Shown in pieces: positions 24,255-35,165 of a stretch of 64,000 nt of DNA; within the stretch, counting starts at the first letter, position 1; every line of letters starts with the position of its first letter. The notes under the pieces are model-generated. The model saw only the letters and a list, made by a program, of their open reading frames with translations, was not told the origin of the DNA and searched no databases. Position numbers and translations under genes: made by a program. Source of the DNA: Leptoclinus maculatus (lineage: Eukaryota; Chordata; Actinopteri; Perciformes; Stichaeidae); assembly GCA_032191485.1 (NCBI GenBank), contig JAVDOI010000010.1, forward strand, positions 20,946,661 through 21,010,660, read 5' to 3'.

Positions 24255-24390
24255 ATGACACAAGAATTCATATGCTTATTATGACAATTTCACACAAATG
24301 TCTAAAAGGATGAAACGATGAAGTGATCACATTTTGGACAAACATGGATGTAAACTGCAACTTGACTGGTTGGCAGAGGCGGCAACTTCA
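24255..24390 (+). repeat. dispersed repeat, shared with 61195-61335 in inverse orientation
   Basis: TTTCACACAAATGTCTAAAA, AACGATGAAGTGAT, CATTTTGGACAAACATGGAT and CAACTTGACTGGTTGGC are matched, with a few substitutions, by the reverse complement of 61195-61335 in a dpyd intron. Confidence 0.75.
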
Positions 24391-25950
24391 GTTTTCACAT
24401 ACAGTATATATTTTATATTTTATCTGAATGTATTTTCTAGTAATTGGTTTAATGGAGATTTCTGTTGGGAGTCAATACAGCATGAAAATATGATGTCACT
24501 AGTCATGGATTTATGTTATAGTCCCTGTGTGTGTGTGTGTATGTACGTGAATGTGTGTGTATGTGTGTGTGCTGCTCCTCCTGCTCTCCTTTTCACCCCG
24601 CTGTCTAATGATCTACCACCCCCCCTCCTCCTTCCCTCCCTCCACTCTCCCCTCCCCCTCACCATCGAGGCCTGCGTGTGAGGAACATGGAGGTATGGAG
24701 GGGGAGGGGAGGAGCAGGTCCACCACAGATCTGTGGATCATCCACATCACTGAACACACACACAGACAGGGGAGGGGGCTCTGAGGTCATCAGGAAGGCT
24801 ACATGCTATTGGTCAGCCAGGAGGTCATGGATCTGTGTGAGCAGAGATGTCTGTCTGTCTTTATTCCTTTCCTTTCCTTCCTTCCTTCCTTACTCGGGCT
24901 GAAGTCAATCCCAACATTCATTGGAACACAGTGTTAGCTCACTCACAGACCACAGACACATATCTCTGGAGTAACGTGCTTCTGCAGTCCAGCTGACACC
25001 TGACATGTATTTAGATGGACAGATTCAGCAGTGGGTCATGAATAAAAGAAACAAAAAGTCCCAACGAGTAAAACCGTTCTGAAAAAATTAACTCAAATAT
25101 TTGAACGTGTAAAAATAAATCGGAATAGAAAGATTTAATTCCCAAGTCCAAAAGGAGATCTGTAGATGTGCATGACATTCTGTGAACAAATGAAAGAGAT
25201 TTATAGTTTTTCACTTCCATGTGTTTGAGGGTGAAGGAAGTTCACACAGAACTCAGCTGTGTGTGAATCTCAAGTGTACAGCTACAAATCAAACCTGAAA
25301 CTTAGTTTATACTCATGTTAGTGAAGCAGGCGCGCCAGAAAATGGCGCCAGTGGTGCGCCTCTGAATTTTTGTAACTTGGCACGCGCGATCACGTGACTG
25401 TCACAAATAACTCACTGATAAAAACTCTATTTCCATGTCTAGTGATTAAACAAAGAAGGCCGATTCGCTTTTAGATGTTTTAGAAACAGGAGACTAAATA
25501 TTTTGCAGCCAAATCAAATAGTTTATAAGATATTCAACATTTGTTGTGAATCGCTTGTGGAGGTTTGTGGCTTTTTGCTGGTTACACCATCAGTCCATGT
25601 TCATATCTCTGAGTTACACTCTTTGTCTTTTGGATTCTTCACAGTTCATTTTGTTGTTACGTCCTCTGGTGTTTCGGGGAATGATGCACCGCACAGAGTA
25701 ATAATGCCTCCGTTCATGCTCATAGCTCGCGCGCCATCTGCGCGAGTATAAACAGCTATAAGCTGGAACAGTACAGTGAAGTTCAGGTTAAAAGGGCGTT
25801 ATTTAATTTTTTGAATGGAACGGGTTTCATATTCAGAATATAACTTCTATACGAAGATTATTTATTTTTTGTTTTAATTTTATTTATAAATGATAACATT
25901 ATTATTGTGTTTAAATGATAACTGTCATACAGTCATAATGTTACACACTC
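24391..25950. other. intergenic, no gene recognised
   Basis: Contains short GT runs (24526-24570), TTCC repeats near 24870-24890 and a GC-rich island around 25325-25395 with GCGCGCCAG/GGCGCC words. No domain, RNA gene or transposon end was identified. Confidence 0.4.
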
Positions 25951-25954
25951 CGGT

Positions 25955-26384
25955 ACAGTATGTGGCGGCATGCACCTTAAACGTTGGTTTGTAGTCCGCC
26001 AATAAACTGGAAAAAGAAGAAGAAGAACAGGACAGTGAGCTAACCGGAAGACAAGTCTCTTCACTTCCGCTTGTCGGAGAAGGAAACAACTGTAACAACA
26101 GTATCTCTTAACGCCATTATGGCAAAAAAATGAATCGTTCACGTTTTGGTTTTAATTTATTTTAAGTATTACTTTAAGTATTAATCTGGTCGTGAGAAGA
26201 AGAACATGCCAATTTGAAACTGTAAAGTATCAGAAGCGAGAGAATGTGGTGACTTTAGCTATGGTTAGCTAGCACACGTGACCAGGCGGCGATAGCTAAC
26301 GTCAGTACTTTGTATTGTCAGCGTTTGATTCCATTCTGCGGTCTGAATGTAAGAATAGTGTAATTTTCTCCTGTGAAGAAGAAC
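25955..26384 (+). promoter_or_regulatory. upstream region of the THAP transposase gene
   Basis: Contains a short module (GTGGCGGCATGCACC, GTTGGTTTG, CCGCCAATAAAC, then GAAGAAGAAGAAC at 26014-26030) that resembles, by eye, a module upstream of ptbp2 (56657-56725 on the other strand). Modules of this kind are frequent near fish transcription starts (from memory). A near-duplicate of the start-codon neighbourhood lies at 26198-26245. Confidence 0.4.
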
Positions 26385-29300
26385 ATGTCTTTTTCGAGAC
26401 CAATTAAGTACCAGAGGCGGGACCATCCAAACGGTGATTTCTGCTGTGTGCCACAATGCGCCATGTCCGGGAAGTTTAACTCCGTCGTGAGTTTCCACCG
26501 CTTCCCAAAGGATGAACCGTCGAGAGAAATATGGAAACGTAACGTGAGACGCGATAACTTGGTAATTAAGAACAACACGACAGTCTGCAGTAGACATTTC
26601 GTCTCCAGGGATGTCATTCAAGGTGGGCGACGACGCTTGGAGCGGGGGGCCGTGCCCGTGTTGTTCGCCTGGAACGAGTACTCTCTGCCCGCAGCCAGAC
26701 CGACTGTCTGCGAGACAACACACCGTCCGGTGGGTGAACTAACTGGAGAGAAGGAGATGGATGTTGGCTTGTTGCTTCGGTGCCACGACTACCATGCGAA
26801 ACCGGAATCTTCGTCTCTGGATACAGCGCGTGAGAAGATCGAGGCCCAGCAGTTGGAGATAGAAAAGCTGCGGAAGAGGCTGAACGAGGTCACGCTGAAG
26901 CAGTCGTTCGGCTTGGAGAGGTTTTTAGCATCAGATGATGACATCCGATTCTATACCAGGTGCGTACGTATCACGTGATGTTCAGCTTGTTGTTGTTTCA
27001 TAGTAAAGTAAATGAATGAAAGCAGTATAAGCTTGACATTACCGCATAGAGTAACAAATATAGAATACATAAAGGCAGTCGTAAAAAATAATAATCAGAA
27101 TCAGAACCGTTTATTGCCATGGTATGTTGAACATACAAGGAATTTGACATGACGGGAGGTGTATAACATTTAACAATCAACACAGTGCAAAGTAGAAACA
27201 TATTCAAATTTACAGAAAAATATAAAATAAAGTGAAATATAAAATAATGTGCACAAACGAACAGATAACAGGACTATAAACAAGTGAGATGTAAGTGTAG
27301 TGTAGAAGTGTCTAGTGTATTTAAATAAGAACCTAGAAGGGATGTGCAGGGGAGTGACCGATAGGAAATTGTCCTGGGGATGACCGACTGCAGATGGGAA
27401 GAAACTGTTCATGTGGCGTGAGGTCTTGGTCCTGATGGACCGCAGCCTCCTGACAGATGGAAGGGGCATGAACAGTTTGTGTCCAGGGTGAGAGGGGTCG
27501 GCTACAATCTTTCTTGCTCGCTTCAGGGTCCTTGAAGCGAACAAGTCTTGGAGGGACAGCAGATTGCAGCCAATCACCCTCTCAGCAGAGCGGATGATGC
27601 GCTGCAGTCTGCCCTTGTCCTTGGCAGTGGCTGCAGCGTACCAGACGCTGATGGAGGAGCAGAGGGTGGACTCAATGATGGCAGTGTAGAAGTGCACCAT
27701 CATTGTCTTTGGCAGGTTGAATTTCTTTTACTGCCTCAGGAAGTACATCCTCTGCTGAGCCTTCTTGGTGATGGAGCTGATGTTAAGCTCCCACTTGAGG
27801 TCCTGGGTTATGATGGAGCCCAGGAAGAGGAAGGACTCCACCGCGTCAACCCCACCAGAGATGAGTCCAATGAGGGTGGTGTCATCTGCAAACTTCAGGA
27901 GCTTGACGGACTGGTGACTGGAGGTGCAGCTGTTGGTGTACAGGGAGAAGAGAAGAGGGGAAAGAATGCAGCTGTCTTCCCAGCTTGACGTGCTGCTTCC
28001 TGTCAGACAGGAAGTCTGTGATCCACTTGCAGGTGGAGTCGGGCACGTGCAGCTGGGAGAGCTTGTAATGCAGCAAAGACGGGATGATGGTGTTAAAGGC
28101 AGAGCTGAAGTCCACAAACAGGATCCTGGTGTAGGTTCCTGGGGAGTCCAGATGCTGGAGGATGAAATGAAGGTCCATGTTGACTGCGTCGCCTACAGAC
28201 CTGTTGGCTCTGTAGGCGAACTGCAGGGGGTCCAGGAGTGGATCAGTGAGGGTTTTTAAGTGGGACAGGACCAGGCGTTCAAAAGACTTCATGACCACAG
28301 AGGTCAGGGCGACGGGTCTGTAGTCATTAAGTCCTGTGATCACAATGAGAATATGGGGAAAACATGATTCAAATCTGTACTCACTCAATCATTGCTGGTG
28401 TTGGTTCAGTTTCTAGTGGACACTATTCGCTCTAACTAACAGCAACAACATTGAATCCAGCTTACTGCCACTGCCTCCTGGCCAGATCTACCAGGGCGAA
28501 CATCAATAACGGCTCACGCTTTGATTTAAAGGCAATAGTCTATTTATTTCTCTCTTTTAGATTTGCTAGCTACCGCCATCTGCAGGCATTTTGGAGACAG
28601 ATTGAACCTGCAACCAGCAGAATGGTGCGCGTTGGTTCATGGTCATCATCCACTCCCAGCACCACAGCCGCTCCTGACGAGGCTGCTGATCCAGCTGGTC
28701 GACAGGTATGCATAGTTCATACTATACGGTATAATATAGCTATGTCCCAATTCAGGGTCTGCATCCTTCGGAGGCTGCATTCGTAGACCGGTTGCGTCAC
28801 AGCGCGGCGACTAGGCTGTCCCAATTTGCATGTTTGTTGAAGACTCCTTCGAATGCAGCCGACGAATGCAGCCTTCAGGTCCCAGATTCGGAGGACACAT
28901 CTCATGGATCCTTCGTGGCCCAGCATATCCCAAGATGCATTGCGTGCCGGTGAAGATTTTATTTGAACCAACATGGCGGCGATTGATGCGAGAGCTGGAG
29001 AAGCGGCAGGATTCACTTTTAAATGTAAGTATTGGGTTTCAACTCACTCGAATGTCACCGATACTAATGTTAAAGCAAAATAAGAGATCTTATAACCTCA
29101 CATGTGTTAAAGTGATCCGTTAAGTTACGTGACGTTCGTAGCTTACAAGCTAACTAAAGTTAGCCGCTGCGCTATTATTAGCTGCAGCTCAGCTGCCTGC
29201 ATCCGACCGTAGTTAGACTTAAAGTAACTTTTAATAACTTCACTTTCAAACCTCAGAGGTTGACCAATATCTTACTGAGTTTGTGATGGTTTTACAGATG

Positions 29301-31243
29301 ATTTATACTTCATATCATGTACATAAACGGACCAACGTGAGCTCAGGTAGACAGGTTGTGAACCTGAAATATCACTTTAAGTCCGGTAACGTTAAGATTA
29401 ATTACACGAATACACTGAATTTGAGTATTTTGCTGATTCTGTTCTTGTTTTGTCACAGAGAGTCAGGAGCTGAGGGGAGAACGATGGACAAACATTCAGC
29501 AACCGTAGCTTTGAATTAAGACATTAGTCAGTTTGTAATATCTCCATTTGACCATCTTGTACTTAAGGTTACAGTTACATTAGCTCTCATCCTGTACAAA
29601 GCCTTTACCATACCTGCAAACTTGTCGCTTTTGAATCAAAAATATGTCATCCACGTGAATCGTGTAGATCCGTAGAGTTGTTTTTTTTTGGGGGGGGGGG
29701 TCAACTGGCCAGCCAGCGTTTCTCCGATTGGAGTGAGACGAGGAGAAAAGGTGATGTGGTGATCTTCGCAATAAAACATATTTGATGTGACGTGTCGAGT
29801 CTTGTCCAATCAGCGTTAAGATGTCTACACCGTCTTCATTTCCCTCCGTTACAGTTTAAGTTACGTTATGTTCCGTTACCGTTCAGACTTGCTGGGTTAA
29901 GTTAACGTCCACTGCATGCGGAACTACATGCGGAACTCTCGACTTTTAACGTTCATCATTATCGCGAATTAGGAGGAAAAAACGTAACGTGATGAAACAT
30001 GAAGCCCCCCCCGTGTTCCGGTTCAGTTCACGCGGCCACTCATTAACGTTAAACCAGAACACCGGCGGATCTGGTTGCTGTTTTTAACTCAAAGTAGAAT
30101 GAAAGGCCCAGATACTGATGAGGTGATGAGGTCAAAGAGCTTCAGGGCTGAGATGTGAGTGAGCTGGGCCTGGATAAAGGTGGAGGTCTAAACAGACGTG
30201 AGTACAGCTTCCTGCTGTCACAGTGTTTTAAATACATTGATGAGGCAGGGTATGCTGAATGCAGCCTCTGCTCCAAGGAGATAAAGTACAGCAACAAGGG
30301 CTCACGTGCCCTCTCATCACACTGTACACACTGTTCACTGTGATGACCACAGCCAGAGTAGATTATCATTTAATTTAAATAATAGAACTGGATTGAATGC
30401 ATATTAATTGCAAATAGAAGATAGGCCACTATTCTAACAGCTGTACAGTAACAGTAGAAGTTAATATGAAGACATACAGTAACAGTAGAAGTTAATATGA
30501 AGACGTACAGTAACAGTAGAAGTTAATATGAAGACGTACAGTAACAGTAGAAGTTGTTATGAAGACATACAGTAACAGTAGAAGTTAATATGAAGACATA
30601 CAGTAACAGTAGAAGTTAATATGAAGACGTACAGTAACAGTAGAAGTTAATATGAAGACGTACAGTAACAGTAGAAGTTAATATGAAGACATACAGTAAC
30701 AGTAGAAGTTAATATGAAGATGTACAGTAACAGTAGAAGTTAATATGAAGATGTACAGTAACAGTAGAAGTTAATATGAAGACATACAGTAACAGTAGAA
30801 GTTAATATGAAGACATACAGTAACAGTAGAAGTTAATATGAAGACGTACAGTAACAGTAGAAGTTAATATGAAGACATACAGTAACAGTAGAAGTTAATA
30901 TGAAGACGTACAGTAACAGTAGAAGTTAATATGAAGACATACAGTAACAGTAGAAGTTAATATGAAGACGTACAGTAACAGTAGAAGTTAATATGAAGAC
31001 GTACAGTAACAGTAGAAGTTAATATGAAGACGTACAGTAACAGTAGAAGTTAATATGAAGACGTACAGTAACAGTAGAAGTTAATATGAAGACATACAGT
31101 AACAGTAGAAGTTAATATGAAGACGTACAGTAACAGTAGAAGTTGTTATGAAGACATACAGTAACAGTAGAAGTTAATATGAAGACATACAGTAACAGTA
31201 GAAGTTAATATGAAGACGTACAGTAACAGTAGAAGTTAATATG

Positions 31244-31275
<32 letters not shown>

Positions 31276-31322
31276 TGTACATGTACATATATATATATAT
31301 ATATATATACATGTACATGTAC

Positions 31323-31353
<31 letters not shown>

Positions 31354-32250
31354 CATTTACATGTACATATATATATATATACATATATATATATACATTT
31401 ACATGTACATATATATATACATTTACATGTACATATATATATACGTATATATATGTAAATATATATACACATGTACATATATATATATATATATACACAT
31501 TTACATGTACATATATATATACGTATATATATGTAAATATATATACACATGTACATATATATATATATATATACACATTTACATGTAAATGTATATATAT
31601 ATGTACATGTAAATGTATATATATATATATGTACATGTAAATGTGTATATATATGTATATATATATATATATGTACATGTAAATGTATATATATATGTAT
31701 ATATATATGTACATGTAAATGTATATATATATATATGTACATGTAAATGTATATATATATATATGTACATGTAAATGTATATATATATATGTGTACATGT
31801 AAATGTGTATATATATATATATGTACATGTAAATGTATATATATGTATATATATGTACATGTAAATGTATACGTGTGTGTGAATGAAATAAAATAGTTAT
31901 TGATAAATACATTGTTTTAATTGCAAGAACTATAACTGAAAATGTGTTAACATAGTAACTGATTTAATTAACTGTTTTAGAAAAACTAACTAACTATTTT
32001 AGAAAAACAATATTATGAAAATAAACTGAATGAATTTTTGAATATATGATTAAAAACACTAAACTAAAAACTTCAAAGTATATATACTGAAAATATTTTA
32101 GTTTAATGTATTTATGTGTATATATTTATAATCCTTCTGAGCAGGTATTGTGTATATACACTATAAATATATATACAGGTATATACACTATAAATATATA
32201 TATATATTTATAGTGTATATACCTGTATGTATATATATTTATAGTGTATA

Positions 32251-32313
<63 letters not shown>

Positions 32314-34071
32314 CCTGCTGAGCAGGGATTCTAGGTGATAGGAGCAGCAAGAGGGGGCGGGGCGGGAACAGCTGGTGACGCAAACAGGAAGTCCTCTGTA
32401 GCGTAGACCGTCTCATTTCGGAGACCGCACGGTCTAGCCGCTGCGGTCCTCAAAGGACGCGGCCCACGTAGACCGCGAAGGCTGGGTCCTCCGAAGGATG
32501 CAGACCCTGAATTGGGACACAGCTACTGTGTGTTTTTAAAAGCAGCTAGCGTCTAAGAGAACACAAGTGTGTCATTAAAAACACATACATACATTTATAT
32601 GACCGCTGGGCCAATGTAGGTAAAAACTCTGATATTATGAGATGAAAATGGTACATTTATGCAAAATTAAACATACATTTGTAAAATTATGAAGTCACAC
32701 ATGTTTTAGAAACATTTCGGAAAGATAGTGGAGTGTAAAACTGCGGTAATGAACAATAGGAGCCACATTACTTAACTTTACAGCGTTGCATAAACTTCAT
32801 CACACTCACATCCTTCACACTCACACTAATCAGTGTAACTATGTACTAACGCAGTGAGCGACGTCTTCTCAACAGTTGGTTTCAGTGTTAGCTGTGCTGA
32901 AATAAAAGACCTTTATGTCGTCAAAGATGGAAGTTGTTTGTCTCTACGTTCTTGGAAGTATTTATTTATGTTCATAAAAAAACATGAAAGAAAACACGTA
33001 TGTATCTTTCAGGACAGACATTGTTACCATATTAACAATTTTACTTTAGGGTCAGCGGAATTCAGACGGCCGGTGTTACTACGGTTTGCCTGTTTTTCTC
33101 ATAAATATAAGACTTTATAATCTTGCAGATTTGTGAGTTTTTTTCTCATAAATTAGCCTCTTTAATCTCAGAATATCCGTTTTTTTTCTCATACATTTTT
33201 GACTTTAATCTTGGAAATTATATTACCCCCAATTATTTTCTTTTACCCACAGTGGCCCTGATACACTGTCTTACATTTATGAAGACAGGCAATGATTATC
33301 CCCCCCCCCCCTCCCCACCAGAGCCGATGCCTTCCACAGATTGACGAACTGTTCCTGTTCTTGGTGTACCTGTCGCTGGGTCTGACGGAGAAGGATCTGG
33401 GTGACCGGTTCAACATTCTTCAGTGTGCCGTCAGCGGGATAGTCAAAGCGTGGGTACATTTTCTGTACCCCTTATTGGGCGTTGGGATATGGATGTCACC
33501 TGATACAATTAGAACCACGATGCCGAGAGTGTTCGGTAAGTACTCCGACACCCAAGTCCTCATCGACCGTACAGAGCTGACATGTCAGATGCCTTCTTCT
33601 GTACTTGTACAGAGTAAGATGTTTTCACAGTATAAGTCCCACACCACCCTGAAAGGAATGATAGGCGTGTCACCGAATGGTGCTGTGACTTTCGTGTCCT
33701 CATTGTACTCCGGCTCTGTCAGTGACAAAGAATTGTTCAGGCAATCTGGCATTGTCCCTCTGTTGGATAAAGACATGGCTGTAATGGTGGACAAGGGATT
33801 TGGAATCGACACCCTCGTGCCGTTCAAAGTTTACAGACTGCCTTTTCAAAGTAAAAAGTCCCGGCTGTCTCATAACGAAGTGCCGGTCACTCGGGACATT
33901 GTGCGGTTAAAGATGCACGTGGAGAGGACAACTAAGAGCATCAGAGGCAACAAACTGTTTGACACTATTATCCCTCTGACCATGGCTGGTAGTATCAACC
34001 AGCTTTTTGCGGTGGCCTGCCTCCTCACTAACTATCAAAAGAAGCCACTGGACAGTGCCTGGTGTCCCTGA
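26385..34071 (+). CDS. THAP-HTH-DDE transposase, ISL2EU-like (PIF/Harbinger group), 3 exons, apparently intact
   Basis: Exons 26385-26959, 28561-28705 and 33340-34071 join in phase (2, then 0) into 483 residues with no stop. Exon 1 has a THAP-type C2CH zinc finger: CVPQC at about residues 22-26, CSRH about 45 residues later, then the AVPVLF box and a coiled-coil segment (IEAQQLEIEKLRKRLNEV). Exon 2 carries the FYTRFASYRHLQAFW block seen in fish THAP-DDE proteins. Exon 3 has an HTH (LTEKDLGDRFNILQCAVSGI) and a DDE_4-type nuclease: first Asp in VLIDRTE, second in MVDKGF, Glu in HVER. The ATG at 26385 has a purine upstream (AACATG). An AATAAA follows at 34207. A LINE sits in intron 1 and an inverted-repeat transposon in intron 2. 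The terminal repeats of the ISL2EU-like element itself were not found. It could be a live element or a domesticated gene. Confidence 0.85.
27094..28345 (-). mobile_element. LINE fragment A: reverse-transcriptase C-terminal part (L2/jockey-like)
   Basis: Reverse-strand frames encode LNDYRPVALTSVVMKSFERL, FVDFSSAFNTI (polymerase motif A), LKFADDTTLIGL (motif C, FADD), KKAQQRMYFLRQLKKFNLP and DPSHPGHKLF. It is split across frames, and a segment between motif C and the thumb is deleted, so it is inactive. The low-coordinate end (AATCAGAATCAGAACCGTTT) is a typical LINE 3' tail. It is 5'-truncated. It lies within intron 1 of the THAP transposase gene. Clade assignment is from memory of similar fish LINEs. 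Confidence 0.85.
30155..30343 (+). pseudogene. BED-like zinc-finger fragment inside the TIR element
   Basis: The frame reads CFKYIDEAGYAECSLCSKEI followed by KGSRALSSHCTH, giving C-x2-C and a downstream H-x2-H spacing close to BED fingers found in hAT-type and other transposases. It stops shortly after the finger. Its only start in frame is GTG, so it is more likely an exon remnant than a gene. Confidence 0.45.
30440..31240. repeat. 31-bp minisatellite, about 26 copies
   Basis: Unit ACAGTAACAGTAGAAGTTAA followed by TATGAAGACRT, 31 bp. Copies differ mainly at one A/G position (GACATACAG versus GACGTACAG), with occasional GATG and GTTGTTATG variants arranged in recurring blocks, which implies amplification of multi-unit blocks. 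It is non-coding. Confidence 0.95.
31241..31870. repeat. AT-rich palindromic array built on ATTTACATGTACATATAT
   Basis: From about 31270 to 31590 the units read ACATTTACATGTACATATAT. From about 31580 to 31870 they read in the inverse sense (ATATATGTACATGTAAATGT). The array is therefore a large imperfect inverted repeat centred near 31585. It generates many Tyr/Ile open frames on both strands that are not genes. Confidence 0.9.
32150..32312. repeat. AT-rich inverted repeat plus TA microsatellite
   Basis: GTATATACACTATAAATATA is repeated and then followed by its inverse (ATATTTATAGTGTATATAC), forming a second hairpin-prone block near the right end of the TIR element. About 50 bp of pure TA follow (32262-32310). 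Confidence 0.85.
32521..33339 (+). other. remainder of THAP gene intron 2
   Basis: Non-repetitive AT-rich sequence between the right end of the TIR transposon and the exon at 33340. A C-run (33300-33311) and CTTCCACAG form a good acceptor. No further coding segment is seen. Confidence 0.5.
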
Positions 34072-34206
34072 GGTTAGCACACAGTCACGTGTGAACCTCC
34101 CTTTTATTGCTTATGTTATTGTTGGTCATTGGTGCTCTTTACATGTATGTGTTACTTTATTGTCCCTGTCCTTGGTTATTTCTGTTTTTGTGTAACTACA
34201 TTGGCC

Positions 34207-34212
34207 AATAAA
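34207..34212 (+). terminator. polyadenylation signal of the THAP transposase gene
   Basis: AATAAA 136 bases after the TGA at 34069-34071, followed by GTTGATGCAGG and a T-run, a plausible short 3'UTR. Confidence 0.6.
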
Positions 34213-34249
34213 GTTGATGCAGGTGGATTTTTTTTACTTTTTATAAAAT

Positions 34250-35165
34250 ACGACACTATGATCTTTTATGGCTTTAAATTACATCATATACTATGTTTTT
34301 TGTGACTTTGTATGATATAATAAACTTTTTATGACAACTGTTACTAGTATTTGATTTGATAACTACCAAAGGAGGGTTCCCTGGGCTCCAGTTCTGGGGT
34401 CCTGCAGGTCCTTCAAGTCCCTTTGTTCATTCAGCCCTGTGGACAGAAAACAGACATTTACAAATCATAAGACGTTTCTCCTGCTCCAATAGAAGACACA
34501 CACATTTCTATATGTCATTTTAATGGCTATTAACATATATTGAATGGCTTTTTGATATACAATACTGTAGCTTGTTTATGTAATACTATACAATGGATTT
34601 TTATAGCTTTTTGGACAATACACTATGACTTTGGGAGTTTTTTTATATACTGTACTGTAACCTTTTCATGAAACACTTTTTATGGCATTATATACTATGG
34701 CTTTTTATGCTTTTTAATGAGTACACAATTGGTATTTTAACATACTTATTTACATACATATTTGTCATTTTTTTGGCATACTATACTACCACTTTTTATG
34801 ACATACTATACAATATGTTTGTATACTATGTCGTTTTTTAAAACTTTTTAGACATACTATACTATGACTTTTAAGACTTCATGAAATACTATACTATTGT
34901 ATTTTCTAATGACACAACATTTTTGGCATATTATACGATGATATTTTCATAGCTATGACAATTATAAGACATTTTCATGGCATATGAAATGTTTTCTATT
35001 TATTCTATTATTTATATAGTCTTTTTACGGCATACTATACTAGGATATTTTTTATGACATCCTATATTATTATTATTTTTTATGGCATACAATAAGATTG
35101 TTTTAAATACATTTTATGGCATACTATACTAAGCATTTCTTATGGCATTCTACATTATTATTGAG
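34250..35165. repeat. degenerate tandem array of a TATGGCATACTATACTATG-like unit
   Basis: Words such as TTTTTATGACATACTATAC, TTTTATGGCATACTATACTA and ATGGCATTATATACTATGGC recur at irregular intervals of roughly 25-60 bp over 900 bp. Divergence is high, so it is an old simple-unit satellite. No coding potential. Confidence 0.7.

Larger units (their letters stand above)
28743..32520. mobile_element. 3.8-kb DNA transposon with perfect 32-bp terminal inverted repeats, superfamily unknown
   Basis: Left end TGTCCCAATTCAGGGTCTGC (continuing to GGAGG) is matched exactly by the inverted right end ending at 32519-32520. AGCTA flanks both sides (28738-28742, 32521-32525), a possible 5-bp target duplication. 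The interior has an ATG-initiated first-exon-like segment (28973-29024, MAAIDARAGEAAGFTFK before GTAAGT), a BED-like zinc-finger open segment near 30180-30343, a 31-bp minisatellite (30440-31240) and a 630-bp AT palindrome (31241-31870). No transposase core is seen. The 32-bp identity of the ends suggests recent mobility. It lies within intron 2 of the THAP transposase gene. Confidence 0.8.

Noticed and set aside
27548..28259. + strand open frames of 111-146 codons
   Set aside because: They are the antisense of LINE fragment A, whose reverse-transcriptase motifs are on the minus strand.
30440..31240. Regular 31-bp repeats reminiscent of a CRISPR array
   Set aside because: The units are contiguous with no unique spacers, and the genome is vertebrate; it is a minisatellite.
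31205..31912. 235-codon Tyr/Ile open frame
   Set aside because: Translation of the AT palindromic array; both strands and all frames give the same composition.
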